A stretch of 64,000 bases of DNA from Humulus lupulus (GCF_963169125.1 NC_084798.1:173195980-173259979); one strand, 5' to 3'; positions 22,541 to 35,287 are shown, counted from the stretch's first letter. Numbers and translations: made by a program. Notes: a model not told the origin generated them from the letters alone.

Positions 22541-24748
22541 CGCAACGAGCACTCCATTCGGCAACCTTAGAAACAACGCGGTCACCGACTGAGGAGAAGT
22601 CAAAGCCAAGATTCTATTGCCACACACCATATAAGGTGTGCTCCACTGACTTGTACTCGAACTCCACCAGTTCTACCTCGAGAAAACTAATGTTCTCCTA
22701 CAACTCCAAAACTTTAGCTGCCGCCCTTTTCTTACTTTTGGAAGAAGAGGAAGCCTTTGCTATGGCTATTTCTATCTTATGTGTGGCCTTAGCAAGCTGC
22801 TTCTTGAGTCCTTGAATCTTGACATTAAGTTGATCATTCTCCACCCCGGCCAAAGATAGGTCTTTTGCCGAAGCTATTAAGCACTGAGCCACAAGAGATG
22901 TCTACAAAAGAAGAGTTGTGCACATGTAGAAGGTCAATATACAGGAAACATATGCATAAGGAATCACGCAAAATAAAGTATCAGAGGATACAAACTTACC
23001 CAGGTAGTGGAATGCAAGAGAGTCTCCCCCAACTCAATCATATTAAAACTCTCAAGGCCCCTCCACTCAGCCTCTGCAATATTAAGGAGTCGACACGTAA
23101 TTTACCCATGGCACCTTACTTGAACCAGGAGCATCTAGAAGAACAGGGAAAGAAGATGCACTGGTTGAACAAGGCGGAGGACCTCCAGAAGTTCCATAAC
23201 CAGGGAACATGCCAGGAGCAAAATTGAACTCATCGTAAGAAGGCAAGACAAAGCGCCCTTGATTGGAGGGTGGAGCTCACAAATGGGAGGCTATATCTGG
23301 TCCACAGAAGCAGTAGATATGTTGGCTAGTCGCTTGGACTTATGAGAAGGCTCATCTTGAACCCAGTCATCTTCTCCATCAAAGGAGTTTGTGCCTGTTG
23401 GAAGACCATTTTCTTCCGCTTTGTAATATGCCATAACCAATATGTATCAGAGACGCCAGAAAGACCATAGGCATTGAGGTTTTCCATAGTAAAAAGGTAA
23501 GCCACCATCTTCTCCATAAGATCTACCTTAGCCAAGGTCTCAACGCAAAGAAGTTGTTGAGTAGATATTTTCATATCAGGGAGGTCCCCTGAACCACCAG
23601 CTCAATTGTTAGCCTAACAACAACGATAATAAAAGAAAATAGAGGTACGATGCTTACTTGGAGAGGTGCAAAAATGTTCATGAACCAAGGGGTAGCCCTT
23701 GACGAAGAAGAAATCTTGTTTCCACGAGCCAAGATTTGAGATGTCGCCCTCGATCAATGGAACTAGAGTATTGGCCTTCTACAGAAAATAAAAGCCCTTC
23801 GACTTAGGAGTCGACATAAGATTGTACATGAAGTGCACCTCCTTCGCCATAGGAGCATGACCCACTCATCACATATACGCCATGTATAGGCAATTGAGAG
23901 TCAGCCATTTATTTGGCGCCAGTTGAAGTGGAGTAAGCCCAAAGTGCTTGTGTATTTCTTCAAAGAACGGATGGAGAGAAACGAGCCTTCTGCGTTAAGT
24001 ATATGCTCATTGAACACTATAGAACCAGTGGGTGGCTCATGAGCCCGAAACTTAGAAGTAGGCACGTAGCATTAAAACTCATCACTTATGTGGTATTTCT
24101 GCATTAGTTACATTAACTTATTCTCCAACATATGGGAGACAAGGGAAGTCGCTAGCAGGGGACCAGAGTCCGACTTCTCTGGCACCACGTTTCGGCGACC
24201 TTTCTTTGACATATCTGGAAGACCAAAAGAAAAGGGTGTTGTAAGTACAAGAAATTTTACCTTCCATTTATATCCTCACTGCTTTCTGCACGCAAGGGTT
24301 TTCCACCTAGGTGTTGGAGGTGGAAGCATTAGAAATTGATACACTATAGACAATGGCTAAGGGGATCTAGAGGTGGCTTCAAAATCACTATAGGAAGCTT
24401 CCTCATAAGGAGGAGAGCCAGGAAGTGGAGGTTCTGGTAGAAGGTTCTCTTCCATAAACATCAGCTCCATTTGTAAGTCAAGAAGACTTGCTCTAAGATT
24501 AACAATGTAGTCATTGGGGTCCCTAGAAGAAGCAGCCTCTCACCCCTCTTGATAGAGTCTATCTCACTTTCAACAACCCAAAATTTTTTTTGGCTTAAGG
24601 TCGGTTAACCGCTCCAAATGATTAATGCAGGCCTTCCTTAAGATCTCGTGGACATGTTGAGGGTTATCTATAGAAGGCTCTGAATCCGAAAAAATAGCTC
24701 TATGGGTTCATCACCGGGAGTTACGCTAGATGACCCATCGAAAGCCAT
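22540..24748 (-). pseudogene. Tat element 2: antisense accessory gene (Transposase_28-like), decayed
   Basis: Minus-strand gene starting with ATG at 24748 and homologous along its length to 45800-48274. Landmarks in order: the acidic start (near 24748-24690); LRKACINHLERLTDL (about 24645-24601); SLVSHMLENKL (about 24150); the GSWKQ and VHEHF blocks (about 23735-23670); LFTMENLNAYGL (about 23500-23465); a coiled-coil block (22892-22698); and YKSVEHTLYGVW, FDFSSVGD near the end (about 22640-22590). Introns at 22902-22999 and about 23614-23657 lie where those of the better copy do, and an acceptor before ATATG at 24214 is shared too. Several stops and frameshifts make it a pseudogene. Its molecular role is unknown. 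Confidence 0.75.
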
Positions 24749-25296
24749 GGAACGCGTCTTGTGAAGAATGCTAGTGAAAACATGTGTGCAGTGTATGATG
24801 TGCTACAACATACAATAAAGTGGGTTTAATACCCCTATACATTTACACGTAAAATGGGAGCCAACTATGGTATGTGGTAGTGTGTGCGTTAGGTGAACAT
24901 GCTAATGGACGCTAGCACAGAGCATCACATGAGGGGGTATCGGGGCTAAAATAACACCACTCCTGAATGGTAACTTAAACCCTCCAAGGATAAGAATGCA
25001 AAAAGAATTAGTAAAAGAATATCTCACGTAGATAAGGAACCACTAATGGATGCTTGTGGTTGTTGGAGATGCTCATAACTGCCTCTACCAAAGTACCTCG
25101 CAGCAAAGCTCTCGCTCGCCAGGAACGCAGCCAGAGTATCTTGCACCAAAGCACCGACATGCACCACAACTACTTTGGTACCACACACCCTATGCCTACA
25201 AAAAAAAGACCAGAAAGAGACAACGTTTAGTACCTAAGTGAACACATGTATATCTATATATATTTATACCAAAAAACAAAAGAAAAGAAAAATAAA

Positions 25297-25375
25297 GTGC
25301 CTTTGTGGGGGATGGAACCACCCACCTCTTGGAATTTAAAAGAATAGTGTACCACCAAGGTAAGGCAAATGTTAA
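25297..25375 (-). promoter_or_regulatory. tRNA-like segment upstream of the Tat 2 antisense gene
   Basis: On the minus strand TTACCTTGGTGGTAC (25363-25349) resembles a Pol III A box, and GGTTCCATCCC (about 25320-25310) resembles a B box at the head of a GGTGG..CCCCC-type T-arm. It aligns with the clearer tRNA-like segment at 45297-45362 of the other Tat element. T runs follow downstream. Acceptor-stem pairing is not evident, so this is not called a tRNA gene. Confidence 0.6.
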
Positions 25376-25403
25376 TTTAAGGAAGGCATTCAAAGGAGAG
25401 GGT

Positions 25404-25411
25404 TATTTATA
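25404..25411 (-). promoter_or_regulatory. TATA box for the Tat 2 antisense gene
   Basis: The minus strand reads CTATAAATAACCCTC. It lies 41 bp upstream of the A-box-like sequence; the other Tat element has TATAAATA 40 bp or so upstream of its own A box. Retention in a decayed copy supports a once functional promoter. Confidence 0.6.
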
Positions 25412-25675
25412 GAAAATCTAAACCCATCCTATCCCTTGTATTCAATATTCAATCCACGGTTAGAAATTAAGCCTTACACTAACCTTGGGTTCCATGAGGA
25501 GGAATGATATGCTCACATTCACTCTTAAGAAACCATGATGATCAAACCTCTATAAGGTGTGCTTCTTCATACCATCCAAAGAGAGATAGATAAACTTACA
25601 ACATGTATCTAGAGGGTGACATTACCAATAGTCTATAAGGACGCCCAAATGCCCTTTCATAGAATAAGGGGCAAG

Positions 25676-26682
25676 TGTGGACGCCAAAAATTTAACATGC
25701 GCTCGAGGCGAACTCCTTGCCACTGATACCCCACAAGGTCAAAAAGTGAGACCCTCACCTCCTGCAACTCTATGCACTTCGTCAGAAGGCACCTCGCACC
25801 TAGGAGGGGTGGTGCCTCGCGAGACTACTGCTGCACACCGAGGGTGGCGCCTCGTGAGACCCCTGTGTCGTGCCAAGGAAGGCATCTCGCGCCTAGGATG
25901 GGCGGTGTCCTGCGGGACTGCGGACTTGCACCAAGGATGGTGCCTCGCGAGACACGCACCTCTCGCCAAGGGAGAGTCACATCTCAGGGGGCACCTCATG
26001 ACGATAGGCACCTCGCGCCAAGGAATGGTCACACCTCATGGGACCCCCCACGTCAAGCACCAACGCAAGACCTCTCAGATCATGCCCCTATAAATCAACT
26101 TGCAAGTGCCCTCACTTAGCCAAGCATTGAGGAGCTCAAGACATGGGTACGACCCTGAAAAATGGTATAGTGGATAAGGCTCTCATACCAGTACAAAAGA
26201 TAAGCTTGTGAGTCTCGTACCATGTCAGTAGTGCTAGTATAAGAGCGATACATAGTAAGAAATCCCCCAGCACACATATAAGGTTCGTACCCGAAAAGTG
26301 GTGGAGGTACGACATGGTACCAAGGCAGGACTGATTTTGCGAACCCTTGACACATATTGGAGTCAACCACCACTCCTTAAACACCACTACCACCTGCACC
26401 AGGATCACCTTTAGCCTAGATATGCAACTCTTTGTCCTTTCGGGACCACAATGTATTGAGAGCCATTAAAGCTCACCTATAAAAGGACCTCACTTCATCA
26501 TTGAAGAGGGTTGAAAAATTCTTGTAGCACCAGACTATTCTAAGAACAATATACAAGTTTTCTTCAATTGTTCTTCTGCAATTTTCCTCTAAGTTTCTAC
26601 AAGTCTTTCTAAGTTCATAAGTTTCTTGTTAAGTCTTTGAGTTTTCTGACCTTAATCCGTTGACGAGTTCTTACCATCAACA
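25676..26682 (+). mobile_element. Tat element 2: 3' LTR
   Basis: A 1007-bp LTR starting TGTGGACGCC immediately after the polypurine tract AATAAGGGGCAAG (25663-25675) and ending ACCATCAACA. The better Tat copy has the same arrangement (GAGGGGCAAG then TGTAGACGC; end CCGTCAACA). A TATA sequence CCTATAAAAGGACC lies near 26478. The left third (25770-26060) is GC-rich with imperfect 'GCACCTCGCGCC' repeats. The matching 5' LTR is lost. The open frames inside it are compositional. Confidence 0.85.
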
Positions 26683-26913
26683 AGTGTTAATCGTGCAAAG
26701 TGGGATATACATGAGTAATCAGGTAGAAGTGTGTGGGGTACTACCGGCATTATCATTAGGAATGTTTGGTTCAATCTTTTAAGAATACTAAATATTTCGG
26801 TAAAGTTGTGTAGTATTTTAACTAAGATAAAGTTCAAACCAAAAGGTACTTTATTTTATGCACTAATATCATTTTGGTTAGAGGTAGAGGATGTATTGAA
26901 CCTAGTGGGGGAT

Positions 26914-27826
26914 TGCTAGGATTTTTTAAATACATAGTGAAGTTCGTTACGCACAAAGATGTGCAAAATCATAATGATTTTACTAAAGTCAACATAGTGG
27001 GTTCACTTTTGTTCTATTCTTTATAAAATTATCTTTTTTTGTCCAAAGCATTTCCTTGGAGTGTATAAGAGTATAAAAAAAAGATTAGGAGCATTTGCAG
27101 GTGTTTTGGGGTGATGTACGGGGTCAAAAGTCAGGTCCACAACCGTTGTGTCAATTTTTGAGAGGCGACGAATTGCTTATTCTTGAATAACCCAAATAGG
27201 TACCGTGTCGCCTGCAAAGAGGCAATGCCTCGCCAGGCGACACATCGATTGCATGCACATGATGCATCACCTCCTTGTAGGTGATGCGTCGATTGGGTTG
27301 TTTGTACACGTCTGTACAGTTATGTGTTTTGGTTTCAAAACCTAGTTTAAAATGCTCTAATCTCATTGCTTAACAGTCATGACAGTTCCTACAATATTTA
27401 AGGGGTTTATTTGAGACTTTGGTGAACTTATCACTCTCCACTTTCTCTCTCTCTCTATCTCACAAAGGTTACTAGTTTTCTCCAATATCTTAATTAGGAA
27501 AATCCCAAGACTCATTCCATTATTGTAGTAGCTTCAAGGAATCCTTATGGGAGGCTAGGAATAGAGTATTTTGGACAACAATTCAATTGTGTCAAGCCTT
27601 CATGATCCTCTCCATTAAATTGTTACATCAAATCATAACTTTATGATTTTATGTAACTAGGTTTTCCACCAAAAAATTCCATTATTTCTTTTGATTTAAC
27701 TTGTGTTTATTCTTCCATTTCTTAAGAGATTATCTAGCCTTATGTTCTTTTGAATACATTAGTATATTGCGATTGATTATTCTAAATTTCATATTCTAGT
27801 TGTGTTTATTAGCCATAATCCCAACA
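26914..27826 (+). mobile_element. Copia-type LTR (3' LTR or solo)
   Basis: 913 bp from TGCTAGG (after CCTAGTGGGGGAT, a polypurine tract) to ATAATCCCAACA. The edges and the polypurine tract are typical of plant Ty1/copia. No matching flanking duplication (GGGAT left, ATGAA right), so it is probably a 3' LTR whose internal region (perhaps 26683-26913) is mostly lost. Two short inverted repeats (GTGTCGCCTG/CAGGCGACAC near 27200-27243 and GCATCACCT/AGGTGATGC near 27264-27288) lie in its upstream half. Confidence 0.55.
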
Positions 27827-28091
27827 ATGAATTTGTAACAAGGGAAGTTTTGCAATAAAAAAAGGTGTTTGTGTGTTACTTTTGCAGAAAAAAGTAGGAG
27901 GTTATACTTTATATCTCTATTAATAAAAGGGATTTTTTTTTCATTAATTTTAAATATTGAGTTTTCATAACTATATTTTAAATATTTTGTTGTATCTATT
28001 CAGCTAAAGACTAGAATATGAAATTTATAATATCAAATATTTATATAAGAAGATAATTATTAACTATTAAATTTGTTTCTTGCACAATTTT

Positions 28092-30030
28092 TGTAATGAC
28101 CCGAAATTGCTAACAAGGCTTAAGGGCCTTGATAAGTGTGCCGGGAGTGCATAATTGGTATATGCATGATTAAATGGTTAAATGCATGTGTTAATATGAT
28201 TATATGAATATGTGATATGCATGTGGGCCCTTTATAGTTTATAAGGCATATTTGTAATTTTGGCTTGTTGAGGGCATAAATCAGAGTATTTGTGATAAAT
28301 TGTTGAGACCACATTATTATGTGGATATATTTGCAGCACATGGCTCGAGACGGTCCTAGGGAGCGGATTAGTGAAATAGTCACATCGGGGTTTAATACCC
28401 GGCTCGCGGGGAGCCTAGGGGTATTTTTGGGAATTTAGAGAAATATTTTGGGAGTTATTAGATATGAATAAGTATTTAGTAATTAATTGGACATGACAGA
28501 GTTAATTGGTTAATAGTAGGAACACTTGAGGAATTAGCAGGAACCGGTAGCGGAATAACTATTTTGCCCCTAGAGCAATTAAATGGCTAGTATTACAAAG
28601 GAGGGCATTTTGGTCATTGTGTGGGCTAAGGGTAAGGTCGGCTAGGCACTAAGGGTACTCGGAACTCACTGAACATATTACGAAGGCCCCAAGAACTCTC
28701 TCTCTCTCTCTCCCTCTTCTCTTATACGAACTCTCCTCCTCTTCTCTTGAGTTTTAAGGGTTTTTGATGAACTAAAGGACTAAGCTAAGGAAATTCTGCT
28801 AGGAAGTCTTGAGAAACTGAAACATCTAGCCAGGGAATTCAGCTCGGAAAACTTAGGAGATTAAGCTCAAGAAGTGAAGAATGAGCTGAGAAGTTTAACA
28901 ACAATTGAGGTAAAATTCTAGTTCTTCACCTTTGAATTTATGGTTTGGTTTAGATAGAATTATAAGTGCTTGGTTAGTTTCTGAACTTGGGTGTTAGTGA
29001 GAGTATGAATTCTACTGATTTGGGGTTGTGGTTTTGTGTTTAAATTGGGTGATCAAAAGTCTTAGATTCATAGCCGAACTTGGTTTAGTTGGGAGGTTCT
29101 TCTAAGCTTGAATTTTGGGAAAATTGGTTGGGAGAAGTGTGAAGAAAACCCATAATTTCTGGGTTCGAAGGGGCACGCCGCAACCCAGCTCAGGGGCGCC
29201 GCGGCCTGTGTGCCTAGAAGGTCCTGGTTATGCTCTCGGACTTGGGGCGCGCTGTGACCTCAGGAGGCAAGTCGCGACTCACCTCCCCTATAGCTTGGGG
29301 TTTGTGGTTTCTGACTTGGGGGCAAGTCGCAACCTTTAGGGCCAGGTCGTGGCCCACTACGGGTTTTCCCTTAGATTGGTTCTTAAGGATAGTGAGGCTC
29401 GGGGGGTTCAAACCTAAGCACTCGGGACAATTTCTACTACCCGGTTTAGTAGAAATTGAGGTCCCGGAGGCTAGTTTCAGTCTCCTAATTATTTTTTTGG
29501 ATTAGAAGTTGAGAATTACCCATTGGCCACTGTGACTAGGTTTAACGCCAAGGTTCAGGACTGAGGATCGTGCCCGGCACCATTCCGTATCCTTCGCTTG
29601 GAATTCAAGGTAAGAAAACTGCACCCTTGAGTGGTTGTAATGTGACTGAGATTCCCAATACTTGAACATGTGTATTGTATGGCTGAATGATTGATTTGGC
29701 ATATGAGAATAAACGACCTAAGAGAGCCGGGGTTGAGAATTTTTGCACAGAACACGACTCGACCACTGTGAGCTGGGGTCAGCTAGTTAAACACTGGACT
29801 CGACCTAAGCGAGCCGGAGTCAGTGGAGTAAATAGAGGGCGTGACCTAAGGGCGCCGACCTTGAGCATTGCCTATTAACTGAGATAAATTACTAAATGTA
29901 TATGTCTACTGTTAGTAGTTTGATGCTTATGACTTGCTGAACATCTGGATGATTGTGTTTATGATTGATTGATTATCATCAATGATTATGTATTACTGTT
30001 ATGGTTTTCTTGCTGGGCCTTGGCTCACGG
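28092..30030 (+). mobile_element. Tekay element 2: 5' LTR, truncated at its 3' end
   Basis: It starts TGTAATGACCCGAAATTGC and matches the 34186-35287 LTR over its first 1.1 kb, including the (CT)n tract near 28697-28712. It reaches the family landmark TTGCTGGGCCTTGGCTCACGG at about 30010-30030 and then stops. The rest of the LTR, the primer site and the N-terminal part of gag are deleted, and gag sequence follows at once. Confidence 0.85.
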
Positions 30031-30690
30031 TTTCTATGGGAGGTGGCATCACAGACCAGGGATGTTTCTATTATGAGTTGGGATGGGTTCAGAGACTTGT
30101 TCAGCCAGAAATACTATATCGTTGCCGTCAGGGCAGCGAAGGTGAATGAGTTTGTGGGGTTGTTGCAGGGTAAAATGACATTTACTGAGTATGCCCTGAA
30201 GTTTAATAGGCTTGCGAAGTTTGCACCAGATTTAGTGCCTACAGATACAGCAAGACATGACAGATTTATTCGAGGGCTTAATGCTATGATAGCCCGAGAT
30301 GTGAGAATTACAACAGTACTTGGGGGAACGACTTATGCCCAAGCTGTTGAGAAGGCCCTTATCGCTGAGGAGGCAGAGAATAAGATTTGGAGGGAGAACG
30401 CTACGATATGGGAGGTTCACAGGGCGGTGCCTCCATATACAATGTCCAGTAGGGGCGGAGGCCCCAGTGATCTGAAGAGGAGGACTCCTGACACTTCGAC
30501 CACTGCTGGTCCTGATAGGAGGGGTCGGGGTGCTCAGGGTAGTCGCTGGGGAGGTGGTGAGAGATGGAGAAGTTACCCTAAGTGCACAAGATGCAGAAGA
30601 CGCCATTCGAGGAATGTCAGACAAAGGCATGTTATGTATGTGGGGTGGTGGGACACCTACAGAAGGACTGCCCAACAGTGAAGAAATAGG
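30031..30690 (+). pseudogene. Tekay element 2: gag, N-terminally truncated
   Basis: The capsid part of a chromovirus gag: SWDGFRDLFSQKYY, EFVGLLQGKMTFTEYALKFNRLAKFAP, and DRFIRGLNAMIARDV (30088-30306), followed by a basic linker. A CCHC zinc knuckle (C-X2-C-X4-H-X4-C at 30630-30671) is intact but in a different frame from the capsid part, so at least one frameshift separates them. The open frame extends upstream into LTR sequence only by chance of the deletion. Confidence 0.85.
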
Positions 30691-30770
30691 AAGCAGGGAA
30701 TGTGGACTGGTTGACTCCAGCTCGAGTGTTCACCTTGACATAGGCAGAGGCCGAGGCTAGTCCCTCGGAA

Positions 30771-31195
30771 ATGACAGGTCAACTTTCTAGCACTGGCTTC
30801 TCTTATACTATATTGATTGACTCTGGTGTTGCACATTCGTTTATTTCTAGTAAGGTAATTGCTAGATTGTGTAAACCTAGTGAGTATTATACTGTGGGGT
30901 TTGGGACTATACTGCCTATAGGGGAACTATTAATTTCTAGGAGATGGATTAGAGCACTGCCAGTGATGGTAGATGGCAGGTAACTATTAGTAGACTTGAT
31001 CGAGTGGAGTATGGATGATTTCGATATGATCTTGGGGATGGATTGGCTGGTCAGATATAGGGCAACTATAGACTGCAGGAAGAAGAGGGTGACTTTTGAG
31101 CCTGAGGGGGAGGATCCCTTTGTTTTTGTGGGTACGGTGCATGGAGCCCGCATACCCATGATATCAACATTGAGAGCTAGAAACCTATTATAGGG
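30771..31195 (+). pseudogene. Tekay element 2: aspartic protease
   Basis: Retropepsin domain: the active-site region LIDSGVAHSFIS (30813-30848) has the catalytic Asp-Ser-Gly, and the later DFDMILGMDWL (31019-31051) is the conserved flap-end strand of chromovirus proteases. A stop at 30981 and a frameshift separate the halves, and another stop occurs at 31191. It would have cleaved the gag-pol polyprotein. Confidence 0.85.
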
Positions 31196-31220
31196 AGGTT
31201 TTATAGGTTTCCTAGCTAGT

Positions 31221-32640
31221 ATGGTGGATACTACCAGAGTTGTGCCAATAGGGTTGGGAGAGACCAGATTAGTACGCGAGTTCTTGGATGTGTTTCCTGA
31301 GGATTTACCAGGACTGCCGCTGCACAGGGAGATTCAGTTTGCTATTGAGTTAGCGTCGGGTACAGAGCTAGTGTTGAGGGCACCATATAGGATGGCTCCG
31401 GCGGAACTAAAAGAATTGAAGATACAGTTACAAGAGCTTCTTGATTTAGGGTTTATCATGCCTAGCTACTCGCCATGGGGTGCCCCAATTTTGTTTGTGA
31501 AAAGGAAGGACGGGACTTTGAGGATGTGTATAGGCTACAGGGAGTTGAACAAGTTGACCATCAAGAATAAGTACCCATTACCAAGGATCGATGACTTTTT
31601 TGATCAACTGTAGGGAAAGACGGTATTCTCAAAGATTGATCTTTGAATTAGTTATCACCAGCTGAGGATCAAGGATGAGGATATACTGAAGATGGCCTTC
31701 CGAACGAGGTATGGGCACTATGAGTTTTTGGTCATGTCATTTGGTTTGACCAATGCCCCAACGACATTCATGGATTTGATGAACAGGGTGTTCAAGGACT
31801 TCCTAGATCAGTTTTTGATTGTCTTTATCGATGACATATTCGTTTACTCGAGTTCAGAGGTAGAGCATGAGCAGCATCTCTGATAGGTATTGCAGAGACT
31901 GAAAGAGCACCTGCTATATGCCAAGTTTAAGAAGTGTGAATTTTGGCTACCAGAAGTGACATTCCTTGGACATATTGTTGGTGGAGATGGGATTAAAGTG
32001 GATCCAGCTAAGGTGGAGGCAGTGAGCGATTGGCCAAGGCCAAGGAATGCCTCAGTGGTTAGGAACTTCCTTGGGTTAGTGGGTTATTACAGACAGTTTG
32101 TGTATGGGTTCACAAAGATTGCTGCACCGATGACAGAAATGACACAGAAGAATCTGAAGTTTGTTTGGTCAGACAAGTGTGAGAATAGCTTCCAGAAATT
32201 GAAGCAACGACTGATTACTGCTCCGGTGTTGAGTCTTCCCTCGGAGGGAGGAAATTTTGTGGTATATTGTGATGCATCGAGGTTGGGCTTAGGATGCGTG
32301 TAGATGCAGAATGAGAAGGCTATCGCCTATGCATCACAACAGCTGAAGGAGTATGTGCAGGGATATCCTACCCATGACCTAGAATTGGCAGTGGTGGTAT
32401 TCACACTGAAAGTTTGCTGACATTATATGTATGGGAAAAAATGTGAGATATACACTGATCATAAGAGTTTAAAGTACTTCTTCACCCAAAAGGGTCTGAA
32501 CATGTGGCAGAGGCATTGGCTGGAGTTGGTGAAGGACTATGATTGTGACATCTTTTCCCATCCAGGGAAAGCCAACATAGTGGCGAATGCGTTGACCTAG
32601 AGGGGCCCGGGAAAATTGTTTAGTTCTGCACAGATATCGA
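31221..32640 (+). pseudogene. Tekay element 2: reverse transcriptase and RNase H
   Basis: RT motifs are clear: [59 protein letters not shown], and the catalytic FIDDIFVYS near 31826-31852. After [10 protein letters not shown] and the YYRQF block come RNase H motifs: [14 protein letters not shown] (near 32264), then TDHKSLKYF (near 32455). In-frame stops at 31611, 31644, 31881-31886, 32302, 32418 and about 32598 inactivate it. Several are exactly CGA to TGA or CAG to TAG relative to the expected chromovirus residues. Confidence 0.9.
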
Positions 32641-32867
32641 GAGAGTTGGCAGAAGAGACGTCTAGAGTAAGGATATAGCTGGTTGTGGGTCGGTTGGCCA
32701 ATATTACTTTAAAGTTGACCCTGCTAGAGCGGATAAAAGAGAGTCAGTTGGTAGATGCACATTTGTAGGAAGTTAGATGGAATGTCTTAGCTGGAGTGTC
32801 TAAGGATTATTCCATTTTAGAGACTGGGTTATTACAATATAAGGGTTAGATCTGTGCCCCGACTGAT

Positions 32868-34149
32868 ATGGGGGTTAGACGAGAGATACTTGATGAATCC
32901 CATACTACACCAAACTCACTCCATCCAAGCACCACAAAAATGTATCAGGATCTACGGACATTGTATTGGTGGTCTGGGATGAAGAATGATGTGGTGGAGT
33001 ACGTGGCCAAGTGTTTGACCTGTCAGCAGGTGAAGGCTGAGCATCAGCGACCAGCAGGGTTGCTACAGCCTTTGGGTATTCTCGAGTTTAAATGGGAGGA
33101 AATTACGATGGATTTTGTGGGAGGTTTACCTAGGACAGTGGGGCTACATGACTCGATGTGGGTTATAGTAGACAGATACACCAAGCCAGCTCACTTTCCG
33201 CCAGTGAGATCGACCTATATTGTGGACCAGTATGCAAAGCTGTACATGAGGGAGATTGTACATCTCCATGGGGTTCCCAATTCCATAGTGTCAGACCGGG
33301 ATCCTATCTGTACCTCCAAGTTTTGGGCTCATTTATAGAAGGCTATGGAGACTCAGCTGAAGTTAAGTACATCTTTTCATACTCAGATTGATGGACAGTC
33401 TAAGAGGACGATTCAGATATTGGAAGACATGCTTAGAGCGTGTGTCATAGACTTTGAGGGGTCTTGGAGTAAGTATCTCCCATTGATTGAGTTTTCATAC
33501 AACAACAGTTACCAATCAACGATTTGAGAAGCTCCATATGAGATTTTATATGGAAGAAGGTGTAGATCACCCCGTTCATTGGGATGAGATGGGTGAGAGG
33601 AAGTATTTGGGACCGGATATGGTTCAGAAGACTAATGAGGCTATCGAGAAGATCCGAGCTCGAATGCTCGCTTCATAGAGCAAACAGAAAAGCTACGCTG
33701 ATCCTAAGAGTAGGGACGTGGAGTTCCAGGTAGGGGACCACGTGTTTCTGTGAGTCTCACCATTACGAGGGGTGTGATGGTTTGGGAAAAAGGGCAAGCT
33801 GAGCCCTATATTCATTAGACCTTTCGACATCTTGGAGTGGATCGGGCAGGTGGCCTATAGATTGGCACTGCCACCGTCATTGTTGGGAGTTCATGACGTA
33901 TTCCACATTTCTATGCTTCGGAAGTACGTCTCAGAAACGACTCATGTGTTGAAGTGTGAAGATTTAGAATTGCAGACAGATTTTTCTTATGAGGAGTGAC
34001 CAGTTCAGGTCTTAGACAAGAAAGACAAGGTTCTACGAAATAAGACGATTCCTCTAGTCAAAGTATTGTGGAGGAATAATAGAGTCGAGGAAGGGACTTG
34101 GGAGCTTGAGTCAGCGATGCAAGATCAATATCATGAGTTATTCAGGTAA
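32868..34149 (+). pseudogene. Tekay element 2: integrase with chromodomain
   Basis: The HHCC finger (ESHTTPNSLHP ... AKCLTCQQVK), the first catalytic Asp (ITMDFVGGLPRT near 33105) and the second (VSDRDPICTSKFW near 33290) are kept. The third catalytic residue, Glu, has become Lys ([12 protein letters not shown] near 33392), whereas remnant 1 keeps Glu. The C-terminal chromodomain ends at 34149 (LWRNNRVEEGTWELESAM), which classes the element with Tekay/Del chromoviruses that target heterochromatin. Stops lie at 33336, 33525, 33676 and 33997. Confidence 0.9.
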
Positions 34150-34185
34150 ATTTCGAGGATGAAATACTCAGTAGGAGGGGATAGT

Positions 34186-35287
34186 TGTAACGACAAAAAA
34201 TTGCTAATAAGGCTTAAGGGCCTTGATTAGCGTGCTGGGAGAGCATAATTGGTATTTGTGTGATTAAATGGTTAAATGCATGATTAATATGATTATATGA
34301 ATATGTGATATGCATGTGGACCATTTATAGCTTATAAGGGCATATTTGTAATTTTTGCATGTTGAGGGCATAAATGTGATTATTTGTGATAAACTGTTGA
34401 TACCACATTATTATGTGGATATATTTGCAGCACATGGCTCGAGACGATCTTAGGGAGTGGATTAGCGAAATAGTCACATCGGGGTTTGATACCCGGCTCG
34501 AGGGGAGCCTAGGGGTATTTTTGGGAATTCAGAGAAATATTTTGGAAGTTTTTAGATATGAATAAATATTTAGTAATTAATTAGACATGATAGGGGTAAT
34601 TGGTTAATAGTAGCAACATTTGAGGAATAAGCGAGAACCGGGAGTGGAATGACTGTTTTACCCCTAGAGCAATTAAATGGTAAGTATTACAAAGGAGGGC
34701 ATTTTGGTCATTGTGTGGGCTAAGAGTAAGGTCGGCTGGGCACTAAGGGTACTCAAAACTCATTGAACATATTAGGAAGGCCCCATACACTCTCTCTCTC
34801 TCTCCTTCTCCCTCTTCTCTTATACAATCTCTCCTCCTCTCTTGAGCTTGAAGGGTTCTTGATGAACTAAAGGACTAAGGTAAGGAAATTCTGCTCGAAA
34901 GTCTTGAGAAACTGAAGCATCTCACCAGGGAATTCAGCTAGGAAAACTTAGGAGATTAAGTGCAAGAAGTGAAGACTAAGCTGAGAAGTTTAGCAACAAT
35001 TGAGGTAAAATTCTAGTTCTTCACCTTTGAATTTATGGTTTGGTTTAGATAGAATTATAAGTGCTTGGTTAGGATCTGAACTTGGGTGTTACTGAGAGTA
35101 TGAATTCTACTGATTTGGAGTTGTGGTTTTATGTTTAAATTGGGTGATCAAAAGTATTAGATTCGTAGCTAAACTTGGTTTAGTTGGGAGGTTCTTCTGA
35201 GTTTGAATTTTGGGAAAATTGGTTGGGAGAAGTGTGAAGAAAACCCAGAATTTCTGGGTTCGAAGGGGCGCGTCGCGACCCAACTCT
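34186..35287 (+). mobile_element. Tekay element 2: 3' LTR, cut by a copia insertion
   Basis: It starts TGTAACGAC right after the polypurine tract GTAGGAGGGGATAGT and matches the 5' LTR for 1.1 kb with scattered differences, then ends at CGACCCAACTCT where a copia LTR begins. The remainder of the LTR is not found to the right. Confidence 0.88.

Noticed and set aside
25677..26119. Open frames in the GC-rich start of the Tat 2 LTR
   Set aside because: They lie wholly within an LTR, on both strands, with repetitive composition and no known domain.
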